DNA from: Geodermatophilaceae bacterium URHA0031
GTDB taxonomy: Bacteria > Actinomycetota > Actinomycetes > Mycobacteriales > Geodermatophilaceae
Assembly: GCA_000620205.1 (NCBI GenBank)
Contig: JHVP01000002.1
Coordinates: forward strand, 124,001-188,000
Direction of reading: 5' to 3'
Length of the DNA: 64,000 nucleotides
Shown here one piece after another: positions 1-7,897 of the stretch. The position numbers and the translations under genes were made by a program. The first letter of the stretch is position 1, and the number at the start of each line of letters is the position of its first letter. The notes below the pieces were generated by a model that made no database searches, was not told where the DNA came from, and saw only the letters and a list, made by a program, of their open reading frames with translations.

Positions 1-2
1 GG

Positions 3-356
3 ATCGCGGAGTGGCTGCTGGAGCACCCGGCGGTCGGGGCCGTCCTGTACCCGGGGCTGCCCGAGCACCGCAACCACGACGTCGCGGCGGCGCAGATGTC
101 CGGCTTCGGCGGGATGCTGTCGCTCCGGCTCCGCGGCGGGGAGGAGGCGGCGCTGCGGCTGTGCGAGAAGACCACGCTGTTCACCCTCGCCGAGTCCCTC
201 GGCGGCGTGGAGTCGCTGATCGAGCACCCGCACCGGATGACCCACGCCAGCGCCGCCGGCTCACCGCTGGAGGTGCCGGCGGACCTGGTCCGGCTGTCGG
301 TCGGCATCGAGGACGTCGAGGACCTGCTCGCGGACCTGGAGCAGGCGCTCGCCTGA
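3..356 (+). CDS. Cystathionine gamma-synthase/lyase family PLP enzyme, C-terminal part
   Basis: This is the last 117 residues of a trans-sulfuration PLP enzyme; the gene begins upstream of the window. The segment has the small C-terminal domain seen in cystathionine gamma-synthase and gamma-lyase, with ESLGGVESL, the HPHRMTHAS stretch and the closing LVRLSVGIEDVEDLLADL that positions the substrate carboxylate arginine. The PLP lysine would lie outside the window. The family makes or splits cystathionine in Met/Cys interconversion. Synthase and lyase cannot be separated from this fragment. The stop codon is also the first base triplet of a hairpin repeat. Confidence 0.85.
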   Translation: MAEWLLEHPAVGAVLYPGLPEHRNHDVAAAQMSGFGGMLSLRLRGGEEAALRLCEKTTLFTLAESLGGVESLIEHPHRMTHASAAGSPLEVPADLVRLSVGIEDVEDLLADLEQALA

Positions 357-432
357 CCCTGACGTGCACCGCCGTTGTGCACTCGTCGCTGTCTCCCGGG
401 CGCCGAGGCGGCGATGAGCGCACGACGGCGGC
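354..432. repeat. Hairpin repeat family 1, copy A
   Basis: A 79-nt element starting at the stop codon of the upstream gene. It folds into a long hairpin: left arm 368-391, right arm 409-432, with a short loop centred on CCCGGGCG and several G-U type mismatches. A second copy, with about four differences and no gaps, lies at 1259-1337. It is probably a terminator or REP/MITE-like element. Confidence 0.8.
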
Positions 433-445
433 GGCGCACCGCGCC

Positions 446-451
446 TACGCT
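446..451 (+). promoter_or_regulatory. -10 box TACGCT, leaderless promoter
   Basis: TACGCT ends 6 nt before the ATG at 458, the spacing that puts the transcription start on the start codon. The same arrangement recurs at many genes in this window. Confidence 0.5.
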
Positions 452-457
452 CCCGGG

Positions 458-1261
458 ATGGACCGCACGGACGAGGTCTGGACGGCCGACCTGGCGACGG
501 GCATCACGGTGTCGTGGGTCGCCTCCGGAGACCCCACCGGGGTCGCCGTCGTCCTGGTGCACGCCTGGGCGGAGTCCCGACGGGCGTTCGACCGGCTCCG
601 TGCCGCGCTGCCCGGGTCCGTGCACGCGCTGGCCCTGGACCAGCGAGGTCACGGGGACGCCGACCGTCCGGCCGGTGGGTACTCGCTGGCGGAGGCCGCC
701 GCCGACGTCGCCGCGTTCCTGACGGCCGTGGGGCTGACCCGGGCCGTCCTGCTGGGCGCCTCCAGCGGGGGCTACGTCGCCCAGCAGGTGGCCGTGGACC
801 ACCCCGCCCGCGTCTCCGGCCTGGTGCTGGTGGGCGCGCCGCGGTCGCTGCAGGGGCGGCCGTCCTTCGCCGACGAGGTGGACCGGCTGCGCGACCCGGT
901 CGACCCGTCCTGGGTCCGGGCGTCGCTGGCGTGGTTCCCGCTCCACCAGCCGGTACCCGACTGGTACCTGGCCGACCGGGTGGCTGACGGTGCCCGCGTG
1001 CCCGCGCACGTCTGGCGGGCCGCACTGCACGGCCTGTGCGACGCCGTCCCGCCCACCGAGTCGGGCCGGATCACGGCGCCCACCCTGGTCATCCGGGGCG
1101 CCGAGGACCCGTTGCTGCCCGCCGCCGAGGAGGAGGAGCTGTGCGCCGCCGTGCCCGGCGCACGGTTGCTGACCTACCCCGACACCGGCCACCTCGTGCT
1201 CTGGGAACAGCCGGACCGGCTGGCCGCGGACCTCACCGCCTTCGTGCACGGCTCGGCCTGA
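458..1261 (+). CDS. Alpha/beta hydrolase
   Basis: A 267-residue alpha/beta-hydrolase-fold protein. The strand-turn LVHAW oxyanion region lies near residue 30. The nucleophile elbow is GASSGG, serine near residue 102. The acid follows IRGAEDPLLP, and the catalytic histidine lies in DTGHLVLWEQP near the C terminus. The reading frame stays open upstream, but the ATG at 458 is preferred because it begins the conserved fold and sits 6 nt after a TACGCT -10 box. Substrate unknown; esterase or lactonase activity is plausible. The gene is flanked on both sides by copies of hairpin repeat family 1. Confidence 0.85.
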   Translation: MDRTDEVWTADLATGITVSWVASGDPTGVAVVLVHAWAESRRAFDRLRAALPGSVHALALDQRGHGDADRPAGGYSLAEAAADVAAFLTAVGLTRAVLLGASSGGYVAQQVAVDHPARVSGLVLVGAPRSLQGRPSFADEVDRLRDPVDPSWVRASLAWFPLHQPVPDWYLADRVADGARVPAHVWRAALHGLCDAVPPTESGRITAPTLVIRGAEDPLLPAAEEEELCAAVPGARLLTYPDTGHLVLWEQPDRLAADLTAFVHGSA

Positions 1262-1337
1262 CCCTGACCTGCACCGCCGTCGTGCACTCGTTGCTGTCTC
1301 CCGGGCGCCGAGGCAGCGATGAGCGCACGACGGCGGC
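1259..1337. repeat. Hairpin repeat family 1, copy B (bidirectional terminator)
   Basis: Second copy of the 79-nt element, starting at the hydrolase stop codon and abutting the map stop codon on the other strand. Arms are 1271-1296 and 1314-1339. Its place between convergent genes fits a bidirectional terminator. Confidence 0.8.
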
Positions 1338-2108
1338 TCAGCGGGGTGCGGTGAGGATCCGCGGGCCGTCGTCGGTGACGGCGACGGTGTGCTCGACGTG
1401 CGCGGCCCGGCTGCCGTCGGCGCTGCGCAGCGTCCACCCGTCGGCGTCCACCCGGTAGTCGTCGTCCCCGCCGGCGAGGAACCACGGCTCGATGGCGATC
1501 ACCAGACCGGCGCGCAGCGGCACCCCGCGCCCGGCCCGGCCCTCGTTCGGCACGTGCGGGTCGGCGTGCATGGTGCGACCGACCCCGTGGCCGCCCTGGT
1601 CGGTGTTGATCCCGCAGCCGCCGGCCCGGCCGACCGCCGCGATGGCCGCGGAGATGTCGCCGACCCGGTTGCCCGGGACGGCGGCGGCGATGCCGGCCGC
1701 CAGGGCGCGGCTGGTGGTGTCGACCAGCTGCAGGTCCGCCGGACGTGGTGTGCCCACGGGGACGGTGATCGCCGCGTCGCCGACCCAGCCGTCGAGGGTG
1801 GCGCCGGCGTCGACGCTGAGCAGGTCGCCGTCCTCGAGCTCCTGCGCGGTGGGGATGCCGTGCAGGGCGACGTCGTTCACCGACAGGCAGACGACGCCGG
1901 GGAACGGCGGGGTGGTGCTGAGCGGTGCGTAGCCGAGGAACGGCGAGGTCGCGCCCGCCTCGGACAGGACGCCGCGGGCCACCTCGTCGAGCTGGGTGAG
2001 CCGGATGCCGGGTGCCGCGGCAGCGCGGACGGCGGCCAGCATGTCGGCCACCACCGCCCCGGCCGCCCGCATCGCCTCCAGCTCGCCGGGGGTGCGCAGT
2101 TCGATCAC
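1338..2108 (-). CDS. map: Methionine aminopeptidase, type I
   Basis: A 256-residue protein that removes initiator methionine from nascent proteins in the cytosol. All metal and catalytic residues of the type I family are visible: H83 (ALHGIP), D100 (VDAG), D111 (GDAAI), H174 (GGHGVGR), E207 (AIEPW) and E239 (HVEHT). There is no N-terminal zinc-finger or SH3-binding extension. It is transcribed divergently from a small XRE regulator 50 bp away, and converges on the upstream hydrolase with a hairpin repeat between them. Its sequence makes it likely one of two or more Map paralogs, as is common in actinobacteria, but the other copies are not in view. Confidence 0.95.
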   Translation of the reverse strand: MIELRTPGELEAMRAAGAVVADMLAAVRAAAAPGIRLTQLDEVARGVLSEAGATSPFLGYAPLSTTPPFPGVVCLSVNDVALHGIPTAQELEDGDLLSVDAGATLDGWVGDAAITVPVGTPRPADLQLVDTTSRALAAGIAAAVPGNRVGDISAAIAAVGRAGGCGINTDQGGHGVGRTMHADPHVPNEGRAGRGVPLRAGLVIAIEPWFLAGGDDDYRVDADGWTLRSADGSRAAHVEHTVAVTDDGPRILTAPR

Positions 2109-2145
2109 GTCGCCTCATCCGTCGCTGGTACGACAATCCCGGTAT

Positions 2146-2151
2146 TAGTAT
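2146..2151 (+). promoter_or_regulatory. -10 box TAGTAT, leaderless promoter
   Basis: TAGTAT, in an unusually AT-rich stretch for this genome, ends 7 nt before the ATG of the XRE gene at 2159. Confidence 0.55.
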
Positions 2152-2158
2152 CACGGGC

Positions 2159-2422
2159 ATGGTCCGACCGCCGTTGACCCCTGCCGAGCGCGACCGCGGC
2201 CGCCGGCTGGGTGCCCTGCTCCGCTCGGCCCGGGGCGACCGCTCCCCCGGTGAGGTCGCCGCCGCGTCCGGGGTGAGCCTGGAGGCGCTGCGCAAGATCG
2301 AGTCGGGCCGGGTGCCCACGCCGGCGTTCTTCACCGTCACCGCGCTGGCCCGCGCGCTCGGGCTGCCGCTCGACGAGCTGGCCCGCGCCCTCGACGACAC
2401 GGGCGCCGCCGTCCCCGCCTGA
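2159..2422 (+). CDS. XRE-family helix-turn-helix regulator
   Basis: An 87-residue single-domain DNA-binding protein. The HTH spans roughly residues 14-70, with GEVAAASGVSLEALRKIESGR as recognition helix region followed by ALARALGLPLDELARAL. There is no effector domain. The open frame extends upstream, but the ATG at 2159 lies just after a good -10 box and directly precedes the conserved domain. It shares a 50-bp intergenic region with map, so local or autogenous control is possible. Targets are unknown. Confidence 0.85.
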   Translation: MVRPPLTPAERDRGRRLGALLRSARGDRSPGEVAAASGVSLEALRKIESGRVPTPAFFTVTALARALGLPLDELARALDDTGAAVPA

Positions 2423-2426
2423 CGAC

Positions 2427-2444
2427 GGACCCCCGTGCCCCCCA
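2427..2444 (+). repeat. Half copy of hairpin repeat family 3
   Basis: An 18-nt GC-rich string (GGACCCCC-GTGCCCCCCA) just after the XRE stop. It is identical to the left arm region of the terminator hairpin at 6254-6271, but no matching right arm is present here. Confidence 0.5.
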
Positions 2445-2454
2445 GGACGACGAT

Positions 2455-3315
2455 GTGACGAGCCCCCGGGTCACCGTCGTGATCGCCACCCGGGACCGCC
2501 GCGCGTCGCTGCTGCGCACGCTGGCGCGCCTGGACGGCGACGCCCCGGTGATCGTGCTGGACAACGCCTCCGGCGACGGCACCGCCGAGGCGGTCCGCGA
2601 GCAGCACCCTGGCGTGCAGGTCGTCGAGCTGCCGGGGAACGCCGGCGCGGTCGCGCGCACCGAGGGCGTCCGCCAGGCCGGCACCGCGTACGTGGCCTTC
2701 GCCGACGACGACTCCTGGTGGGAGCCCGGTGCGCTGGAGGCCGCCGCCGACCTTCTCGACGCGCACCCCCGCGTCGCCGTGGTCGTCGGCCGGGTGCGGA
2801 TGGCCGCCGACGGCAGCGAGGACGCCGTCACCCGCAAGCACCGGCGGGCGGTGCTCGGCCGCTCCCCCGCCGGCCCGGACGTGCTGAGCTTCCCGGCCTT
2901 CGCCGCCGTCGTCCGGCGCGACGCCCACCTGGCCGTCGGCGGCTTCTCCCGGCTGCTGTTCTTCGGCGGCGAGGAGCACCTGCTCGCCCTCGACCTCGCA
3001 GCGGCCGGCTGGCAGCAGGTCTTCGCCGAGGACGTCGTCGCCTGGCACGACCCGGCCGGCCCGGACCGGCCGTCCCCGGCCCGGTGGGCGCTGCAGACGC
3101 GCAACGACGTCCTCGTCGACTGGCTGCGCCGCCCCCTGCGGGTGGCCCTGGCGAGCACCGGCCGGCTGGCCGCCCGGTCCGTGCGCGACCCCGCTGCCCG
3201 CCGCGCCCTGACCGGACTGCTTCGCCGGCTGCCGGAGGCCCTGCGGCAGCGCCGGCCGGTCCCCGCCGAGGTCGAGCGCCGGTTCGCGTCCGCCCTGCGC
3301 CCGCTCAGTCCATGA
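2455..3315 (+). CDS. Glycosyltransferase family 2
   Basis: A 286-residue GT-A type glycosyltransferase with GTG start. The N-terminal VTVVIATRDR nucleotide-binding strand is followed by VIVLDNASGDGT, and the metal-binding DDD is at residues 84-86 in FADDDSWWEPG. The acceptor-side GGEEHLLALDLAAAGW motif lies near residue 175, matching the ED-type catalytic region of GT2 enzymes. No membrane segment is seen. The C-terminal 60 residues are arginine-rich and helical. No sugar cluster surrounds it, so donor and acceptor are unknown. Its end overlaps the convergent ferredoxin gene by 11 bp. Confidence 0.85.
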   Translation: MTSPRVTVVIATRDRRASLLRTLARLDGDAPVIVLDNASGDGTAEAVREQHPGVQVVELPGNAGAVARTEGVRQAGTAYVAFADDDSWWEPGALEAAADLLDAHPRVAVVVGRVRMAADGSEDAVTRKHRRAVLGRSPAGPDVLSFPAFAAVVRRDAHLAVGGFSRLLFFGGEEHLLALDLAAAGWQQVFAEDVVAWHDPAGPDRPSPARWALQTRNDVLVDWLRRPLRVALASTGRLAARSVRDPAARRALTGLLRRLPEALRQRRPVPAEVERRFASALRPLSP

Positions 3316-3487
3316 GCTGCAACGCCCCGGTGGGGCAGGCCCGGACGGCGGTCTCCACGACGGCGAGGTCGACCGGCTCGTGCACCTGCGGCACCCCGTC
3401 GGCGTCGAGCTCGAAGACCTCAGGCGCCTCCATCTCGCACACCCCGGCGCCCATGCAGACCTCCCGGTCCACCACGACCCGGGTCAT
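3305..3487 (-). CDS. Ferredoxin, [3Fe-4S] type
   Basis: A 60-residue ferredoxin with C11, C17 and C51 as the only cysteines, in the order CMGAGVC then CPTGAL. The middle cysteine of a [4Fe-4S] ferredoxin is missing (CxxAxxC pattern), which is typical of [3Fe-4S] proteins that donate electrons to P450s. It starts 4 bp inside the end of the P450 gene (overlapping ATGA), so the two are co-translated. The reductase partner is not in the window. Confidence 0.93.
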   Translation of the reverse strand: MTRVVVDREVCMGAGVCEMEAPEVFELDADGVPQVHEPVDLAVVETAVRACPTGALQLMD

Positions 3488-4761
3488 CGCAACCCGGTCA
3501 GTCGGGCCGGCAGCCGCTTGAGCCCGTTGACGAACGACGACTGCAGCCGCGCCGGCTCACCGCAGACCTCCAGGTCGGGCAGCTCCCGGGCGAAGGCCTG
3601 GAACGCGACCCCGATCTCCCGCCGGGCCAGGTGCGCACCCAGGCAGAAGTGCGGGCCGCGGGAGCCGAAGCCGACGTGCGGGTTGGGGTCGCGGGTCAGG
3701 TCGAACCGGTGAGGGTCGGCGAAGACGGCGGGGTCCCGGTTGGCCGCCCCGTAGAACAGCAGGAACTTCGAGCCGGCCGGGAACTCCTGCCCGGACAGCT
3801 CGACGTCCTGGGTCGCGGTCCGCCGCATCCAGGTGATCGGGCTGGTCCAGCGGACGACCTCCTCGACCGCGGTGCGGGTGATCCCCGGGTCGGCCGCCCA
3901 GCGGTCCCGCTCGGCGGGGTGCTCGGACAGCGCCAGCACGCCCTGGGAGATGGCGTTGCGGGTGGTCTCGTTGCCGGCGACCAGCAGCAGGATGAAGAAC
4001 GAGGCGATCTCCTGGGAGGTCAGCCGCTCGCCGTCGACCTCCGTGGTGACCAGCGCGGTGGTCAGGTCGTCGGTCGGCCGGGCCCGCCGCTCGACGGCCA
4101 GCCGGGTCATCAGCCCGGCGAGGACCTCCCCGGCCTTGAGGAACGCGGTGACCATGAGCTCCTCGTCCTCGACCAGCTCGGGGTCACCGCCGGAGAGGAT
4201 CACGTTCGACTGGTGCAGCACCATCGCCCGGTCGCCGTCCGGGATGCCCATCATGTCGCAGATGACCCGCAGCGGGATCGGCGCGGCGAGGTCGGCGACG
4301 ACGTCGATGGTGCCGTCGCCGTCCGCGGCCCGTTGCCGGGCCCGGGCGACCACGTCGTCGACCACCGCCTGCACGTTGCCGACGAGCCCCTCCAGCACCC
4401 GGGGCGTGAACGCCTTCGCCACGATCCGCCGGATCTTGCCGTGCCGCGGGTCGTCCATGCTGATCAGCGAGCCGTAGAACTCGTTGAGGTCCGGCGGCAT
4501 GTCGGCGATCGAGACCGCTCCCGAGCCGGAGGCGAACAGCGCCGGCTGGCAGCTGATCGCCTCGACGTCGGCGTACCGGGTGACCGCGTGGTAGCCCGGG
4601 CCGACCGGGATGTAGGGGACGACGGGCTCGGCGAAGAAGGCGAATGGGCTCTCCCGGCGCAGCAGGTCGAAGACCGCGTGCCGCTGCTCCGGCGGCGCGC
4701 CCCAGAACTCCCGGTCGGACAGGTCGATGGCGTCCAGCGTCGGCGTCGACACGGAGGACAC
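3484..4761 (-). CDS. Cytochrome P450
   Basis: A 425-residue soluble bacterial P450. It has the I-helix AGNETT oxygen-activation motif near residue 265, the K-helix ExxR in EEVVR, and the heme-binding loop FGSRGPHFCLGAH with the axial cysteine at about residue 373. Length and motifs resemble actinobacterial lipid and terpene hydroxylases such as the CYP124/CYP142 group; the exact family needs a tree. The ferredoxin gene directly downstream is its probable electron donor. No substrate-specific genes are adjacent. Confidence 0.93.
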   Translation of the reverse strand: MSSVSTPTLDAIDLSDREFWGAPPEQRHAVFDLLRRESPFAFFAEPVVPYIPVGPGYHAVTRYADVEAISCQPALFASGSGAVSIADMPPDLNEFYGSLISMDDPRHGKIRRIVAKAFTPRVLEGLVGNVQAVVDDVVARARQRAADGDGTIDVVADLAAPIPLRVICDMMGIPDGDRAMVLHQSNVILSGGDPELVEDEELMVTAFLKAGEVLAGLMTRLAVERRARPTDDLTTALVTTEVDGERLTSQEIASFFILLLVAGNETTRNAISQGVLALSEHPAERDRWAADPGITRTAVEEVVRWTSPITWMRRTATQDVELSGQEFPAGSKFLLFYGAANRDPAVFADPHRFDLTRDPNPHVGFGSRGPHFCLGAHLARREIGVAFQAFARELPDLEVCGEPARLQSSFVNGLKRLPARLTGLR

Positions 4762-4797
4762 GCTAGCCGAGCCGTGACCGTGGTCACAGCCCTCCGG

Positions 4798-5670
4798 TCA
4801 GCCCTCCTCGAGCTGCTGCACGAACCAGGCGCGCGCCGCTGCGTTGCCGGCCGCACCACGGCGGCGAGCCTCGGCGAGCGCGTCGCCCAGCGTGCCCGAG
4901 AGCGCGTGCTCGAGGGCTGCGTCCAGCGTGGCCGGGTCCAGCTCGCCGGCCCGCAGGACCACCGGCCAGCCCAGCGCCGCCGCCTGCGCGCTGACCTTCG
5001 CGCCGCCGACGATCGCATCGCAGGCGATCACCGGGACGCCGTGCGCGAGCCCCAGCACCAGCGCGTGCAGCCGCATGCTGACCACCACGTCGGCCCGCCG
5101 GACGAGTGCCTCCACCTGCGCGGGGAAGCGCTCGTGGGGCTTGTCGTACAGGTCCATGTCCAGCTCGAACCACGGGATCCCGCGGGCACCGAGCCAGCCC
5201 TCGATCGTCGCCCGCACCTGGGCGGCCTGGCTGCGGGTGCCGTACTCCTCCTGCGCGGGGGCGAAGGCGACGGCCACCACCGGCACGTCCGGCGTCGTCG
5301 TCGCGATGGCGAGGTCGGGGCGGGCGACCCCCGGGGCGTCCCGCTCCCACACCCGGTGGAACAGCGGACGGGCGTCGTCCGGGACGACCGAGACGTTGAC
5401 CGCCCAGCGCTGGGCGTGCGCGAAGGCCGCAGTGAGCTCCTGGAGCAGCGGCATGTCCATCAACGGGCCGCTGACGAACACCAGGTGCGTGTAGTCGGCC
5501 GCATCGAGGTCCCGCCAGTGCGGCCCGCGCCCCAGGTAGGGCGCCCAGGCGACGTCGTGGTCGATCCCCAGCTCGGTGAGCCAGCCGACGACGACGTCGG
5601 CCCCCAGCTCGTCGCCGATGGTGGCGATCACCTCGTCGAAGCTGAACCACCCGGTGACCAGGACGCGCAT
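4798..5670 (-). CDS. Polysaccharide pyruvyl transferase-like protein
   Basis: A 290-residue protein that starts with MRVLVTGWFSFDE and carries the family signature SMRLHALVLGLAHGVPVIA around residues 196-214. That histidine-containing loop is characteristic of the CsaB/WcaK-type pyruvyl transferase fold, which resembles a GT-B enzyme. The N-terminal half differs from typical CsaB proteins, so the real donor may not be phosphoenolpyruvate. No exopolysaccharide cluster is adjacent. A CAGGCT box lies 6 nt before the ATG, a weak leaderless signal. Confidence 0.7.
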   Translation of the reverse strand: MRVLVTGWFSFDEVIATIGDELGADVVVGWLTELGIDHDVAWAPYLGRGPHWRDLDAADYTHLVFVSGPLMDMPLLQELTAAFAHAQRWAVNVSVVPDDARPLFHRVWERDAPGVARPDLAIATTTPDVPVVAVAFAPAQEEYGTRSQAAQVRATIEGWLGARGIPWFELDMDLYDKPHERFPAQVEALVRRADVVVSMRLHALVLGLAHGVPVIACDAIVGGAKVSAQAAALGWPVVLRAGELDPATLDAALEHALSGTLGDALAEARRRGAAGNAAARAWFVQQLEEG

Positions 5671-5745
5671 GCCCCCAGCCTGTCAGGCCCAGAATGGGCG
5701 GCAACGCCCGACCCGGGCTCCGGCAGCGCTCCCCAGGAGGACGAC

Positions 5746-6249
5746 GTGAGCACGACCGCACCCGACCCGACCGAGCTCGCCGAGCGGCGGGCCCGCATCC
5801 GCGACGAGCACCTGCGGCCCTCGGGCGAGCGCCCCGCCTCGACCGCTCGCGGCCTGCACCACACGGCGCTGGTCAGCAGCGACGTCGAGGCGACGATCCG
5901 CTTCTACCAGGACGTGCTGGGCTTCCCGCTCACCGAGCTGATCGAGAACCGCGACTACCCCGGCTCCTCGCACTTCTTCTTCGACATCGGCAACGGCAAC
6001 CTGCTGGCCTTCTTCGACTTCCCCGGCCTGGACGTGGGGCCGTACGCCGAGGTGCTCGGCGGGCTGCACCACGTGGCGATCAGCGTCGAGCCGCAGCGGT
6101 GGGCGGCGCTGGTGGAGGCGCTGACCGCGGCCGGGGTCGAGCACGTCGTGCACAGCGGCGTCTCGGTGTACTTCCGGGACCCCGACGGCGCCCGGATCGA
6201 GCTGATCGCCGACCCGCTGGGCGAGATGTACGGCGAGCACGTCTTGTGA
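5746..6249 (+). CDS. VOC family (glyoxalase/dioxygenase-like) protein
   Basis: A 167-residue protein with the paired beta-alpha-beta-beta-beta modules of the vicinal-oxygen-chelate fold. Module one begins at GLHHTALVSSDVEATIRFYQDVLGF and module two at GGLHHVAISVEP; the closing YFRDPDGARIELI supplies the usual metal-ligand glutamate. A perfect AGGAGG at 5735-5740 fixes the GTG start at 5746, although the frame is open much further upstream. The function could be a lyase, dioxygenase or binding protein; the sequence alone does not decide. Confidence 0.88.
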   Translation: MSTTAPDPTELAERRARIRDEHLRPSGERPASTARGLHHTALVSSDVEATIRFYQDVLGFPLTELIENRDYPGSSHFFFDIGNGNLLAFFDFPGLDVGPYAEVLGGLHHVAISVEPQRWAALVEALTAAGVEHVVHSGVSVYFRDPDGARIELIADPLGEMYGEHVL

Positions 6250-6251
6250 TC

Positions 6252-6312
6252 GAGGACCCCCGTGCCCCCCACCGCTCGCGAGCTCGCGGCGGGCCGCTGC
6301 ACGGGGGCCGTC
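6252..6312. terminator. Bidirectional terminator, hairpin repeat family 3
   Basis: Arms 6252-6265 and 6299-6312 pair at 12 of 14 positions (GAGGACCCCC against GGGGGCCGTC), between convergent VOC and GNAT genes. An internal CGCGAGCTCGCG palindrome caps the loop. Confidence 0.7.
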
Positions 6313-6601
6313 AGGCGTCCCGGGCCGCGACCAGGTCCTTGTACTCGGGGTGGCGCTCGATCCAGCCGCGGACGAACGAGCAGAGCGGGACGACGGTCCC
6401 GCCCTTGCTGCGGACGTCGTCGAGCGCCGCGCGGACCAGGGTGCTGCCCAGCCCGGAGTGCTCGGAGTCGTCGTCGACCTCGGTGTGGGTGAACACCACC
6501 TGGTCACCGCGGCGCTGGTAGGCAGCCACGCCGAGCCGGCGGTCGCCGTCCCGGATCTCGTAGCGGTCGGCCTCGGGGACGTCGATGACGGTCGGCTCCA
6601 T
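6311..6601 (-). CDS. Small GNAT-like N-acetyltransferase
   Basis: A 96-residue single-domain protein of the short acetyltransferase group (Pfam Acetyltransf_CG type). It keeps FTHTEVDDDSEHSGLGSTLV, the acetyl-CoA pyrophosphate loop, and VVPLCSFVRGWIERHPEY with the conserved cysteine and HPEY end. These proteins are widespread and their substrate is unknown. It sits downstream of, and on the same strand as, galK with a 53-bp gap. Confidence 0.88.
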   Translation of the reverse strand: MEPTVIDVPEADRYEIRDGDRRLGVAAYQRRGDQVVFTHTEVDDDSEHSGLGSTLVRAALDDVRSKGGTVVPLCSFVRGWIERHPEYKDLVAARDA

Positions 6602-6654
6602 GCCCTCTCGGAACCGCGCCTCCGGGCGGGCTGTTCCCCGCCCGGCCGGCGCGA

Positions 6655-7827
6655 TCAGGACAGCCGCCGGGCCGCCGGGCCGGAGGTCACCGTGAGGGTG
6701 GCAGGCTCGGTGAGCCCGCGCTCCCGGCAGGCGACGACGACGGCCTCACCGACCGCCGCGGCGTCCTCGGAGCGGATCAGCGCGATCGCCGAGCCGCCGA
6801 AGCCGCCACCGACCATCCGGGCGCCGAGCGCACCCGCGGCGCGGGCGGCCTCGACGACGACGTCCAGCTCCACCGCCGACACCTCGTAGTCGTCGCGCAG
6901 CGAGGCGTGCGAGGCGTCGAGCAACGGGCCGATCTCGGCCACCCGCCCCTCGCGGACCAGCTCGACGACCCGGTCGACGCGCTGGTTCTCGGTGACCACG
7001 TGCCGGGTGCGGGCCTGCAGCCGGGGGTCCGCCAGCCGGTCGACGTCCTGCGGCGTGGCGTCGGACAGCCACTCCAGGCCCAGCTGGCGGGCGGCCTCGT
7101 CGCAGTCGGCCCGGCGCTTGGCGTACTGACCGTCGGCGAGGGTGTGCTTGACCCGGGTGTCGATGACCATGAGCTCGAGGCCGGCCTCGGCCAGCCCGAG
7201 CTGCACCGGCTCGGTGCGGAAGTCCCGGGTGTGGATGAGCAGCGCCGAACCCTCTTCGGCCAGCAGGGCGACGGTCTGGTCCATGCCGCCGGTGCCTGCG
7301 CCCACGACCTCGTTCTCGGCCCGGATCGCGGCCTGGATGAGCAGGTGGCGCAGCTGCTGGTCGTCGGCCCGGCCGGCGAGCTCGGCGGCCGACAGCGCGA
7401 CGGCCGCCTCCAGCGAGGCCGAGCTGGACAGCCCGGCGCCGAGCGGGACGTCGCTGCTCACGGCCATGTCCAGGCCGGGCACCTCGATGCCCGCCTGCTG
7501 CACCGACCACAGCGTGCCGGCGGCGTAGGCCGCCCAGCCGCTGACCTGGCCGGGTCCGAGGTCGGCGAGGGTCCCCTCGAACGGCTCCGCGCCGGGGTCG
7601 GTGCTGGTCAGCCGCACCCGGTCGTCGTCCCGGCGGCGCACCGCGGCGGCGGTGACCCGGGTGAGCGCCATCGGCAGGCACCGGCCGCCGTTGTAGTCGA
7701 CGTGCTCGCCGATCAGGTTGACCCGGCCCGGTGCGGTCCAGACGCCGTCCGGCGTCGCTCCCCAGGCGTCACGCAGCGCCCGGACGGCCAGCTCGGCCTG
7801 CTGCTCCGCGCCGCTCACGAGGTCCAC
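6655..7827 (-). CDS. galK: Galactokinase
   Basis: A 390-residue GHMP kinase that phosphorylates galactose at C1 in the Leloir pathway. The galactokinase signature GRVNLIGEHVDYNGG is near residue 35, the ATP-binding VPLGAGLSSSASLE near residue 128 and the C-terminal MVGGGFGGSAIAL near residue 345. A GTG start is used, with GCGGGAG upstream. It follows galT by 70 bp on the same strand; the gap is filled with GCGAGCG-type direct repeats. galE is not in the window. Confidence 0.96.
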   Translation of the reverse strand: MDLVSGAEQQAELAVRALRDAWGATPDGVWTAPGRVNLIGEHVDYNGGRCLPMALTRVTAAAVRRRDDDRVRLTSTDPGAEPFEGTLADLGPGQVSGWAAYAAGTLWSVQQAGIEVPGLDMAVSSDVPLGAGLSSSASLEAAVALSAAELAGRADDQQLRHLLIQAAIRAENEVVGAGTGGMDQTVALLAEEGSALLIHTRDFRTEPVQLGLAEAGLELMVIDTRVKHTLADGQYAKRRADCDEAARQLGLEWLSDATPQDVDRLADPRLQARTRHVVTENQRVDRVVELVREGRVAEIGPLLDASHASLRDDYEVSAVELDVVVEAARAAGALGARMVGGGFGGSAIALIRSEDAAAVGEAVVVACRERGLTEPATLTVTSGPAARRLS

Positions 7828-7897
7828 CGCTCGCTCCCGCAGGACGCTCCGCTCCTCGCTCGCTGGCGCTCGCTGCGATGCTCACGTCCCTGTCCGC

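Noticed and set aside
3631-5745. Very long plus-strand open frame (about 700 codons) antisense to the P450 and pyruvyl-transferase genes
   Set aside because: It has no domain homology and reads as Arg/Gly/Asp shadow sequence of the GC-rich minus-strand genes. Only its end, from GTG 5746, is real (VOC protein).
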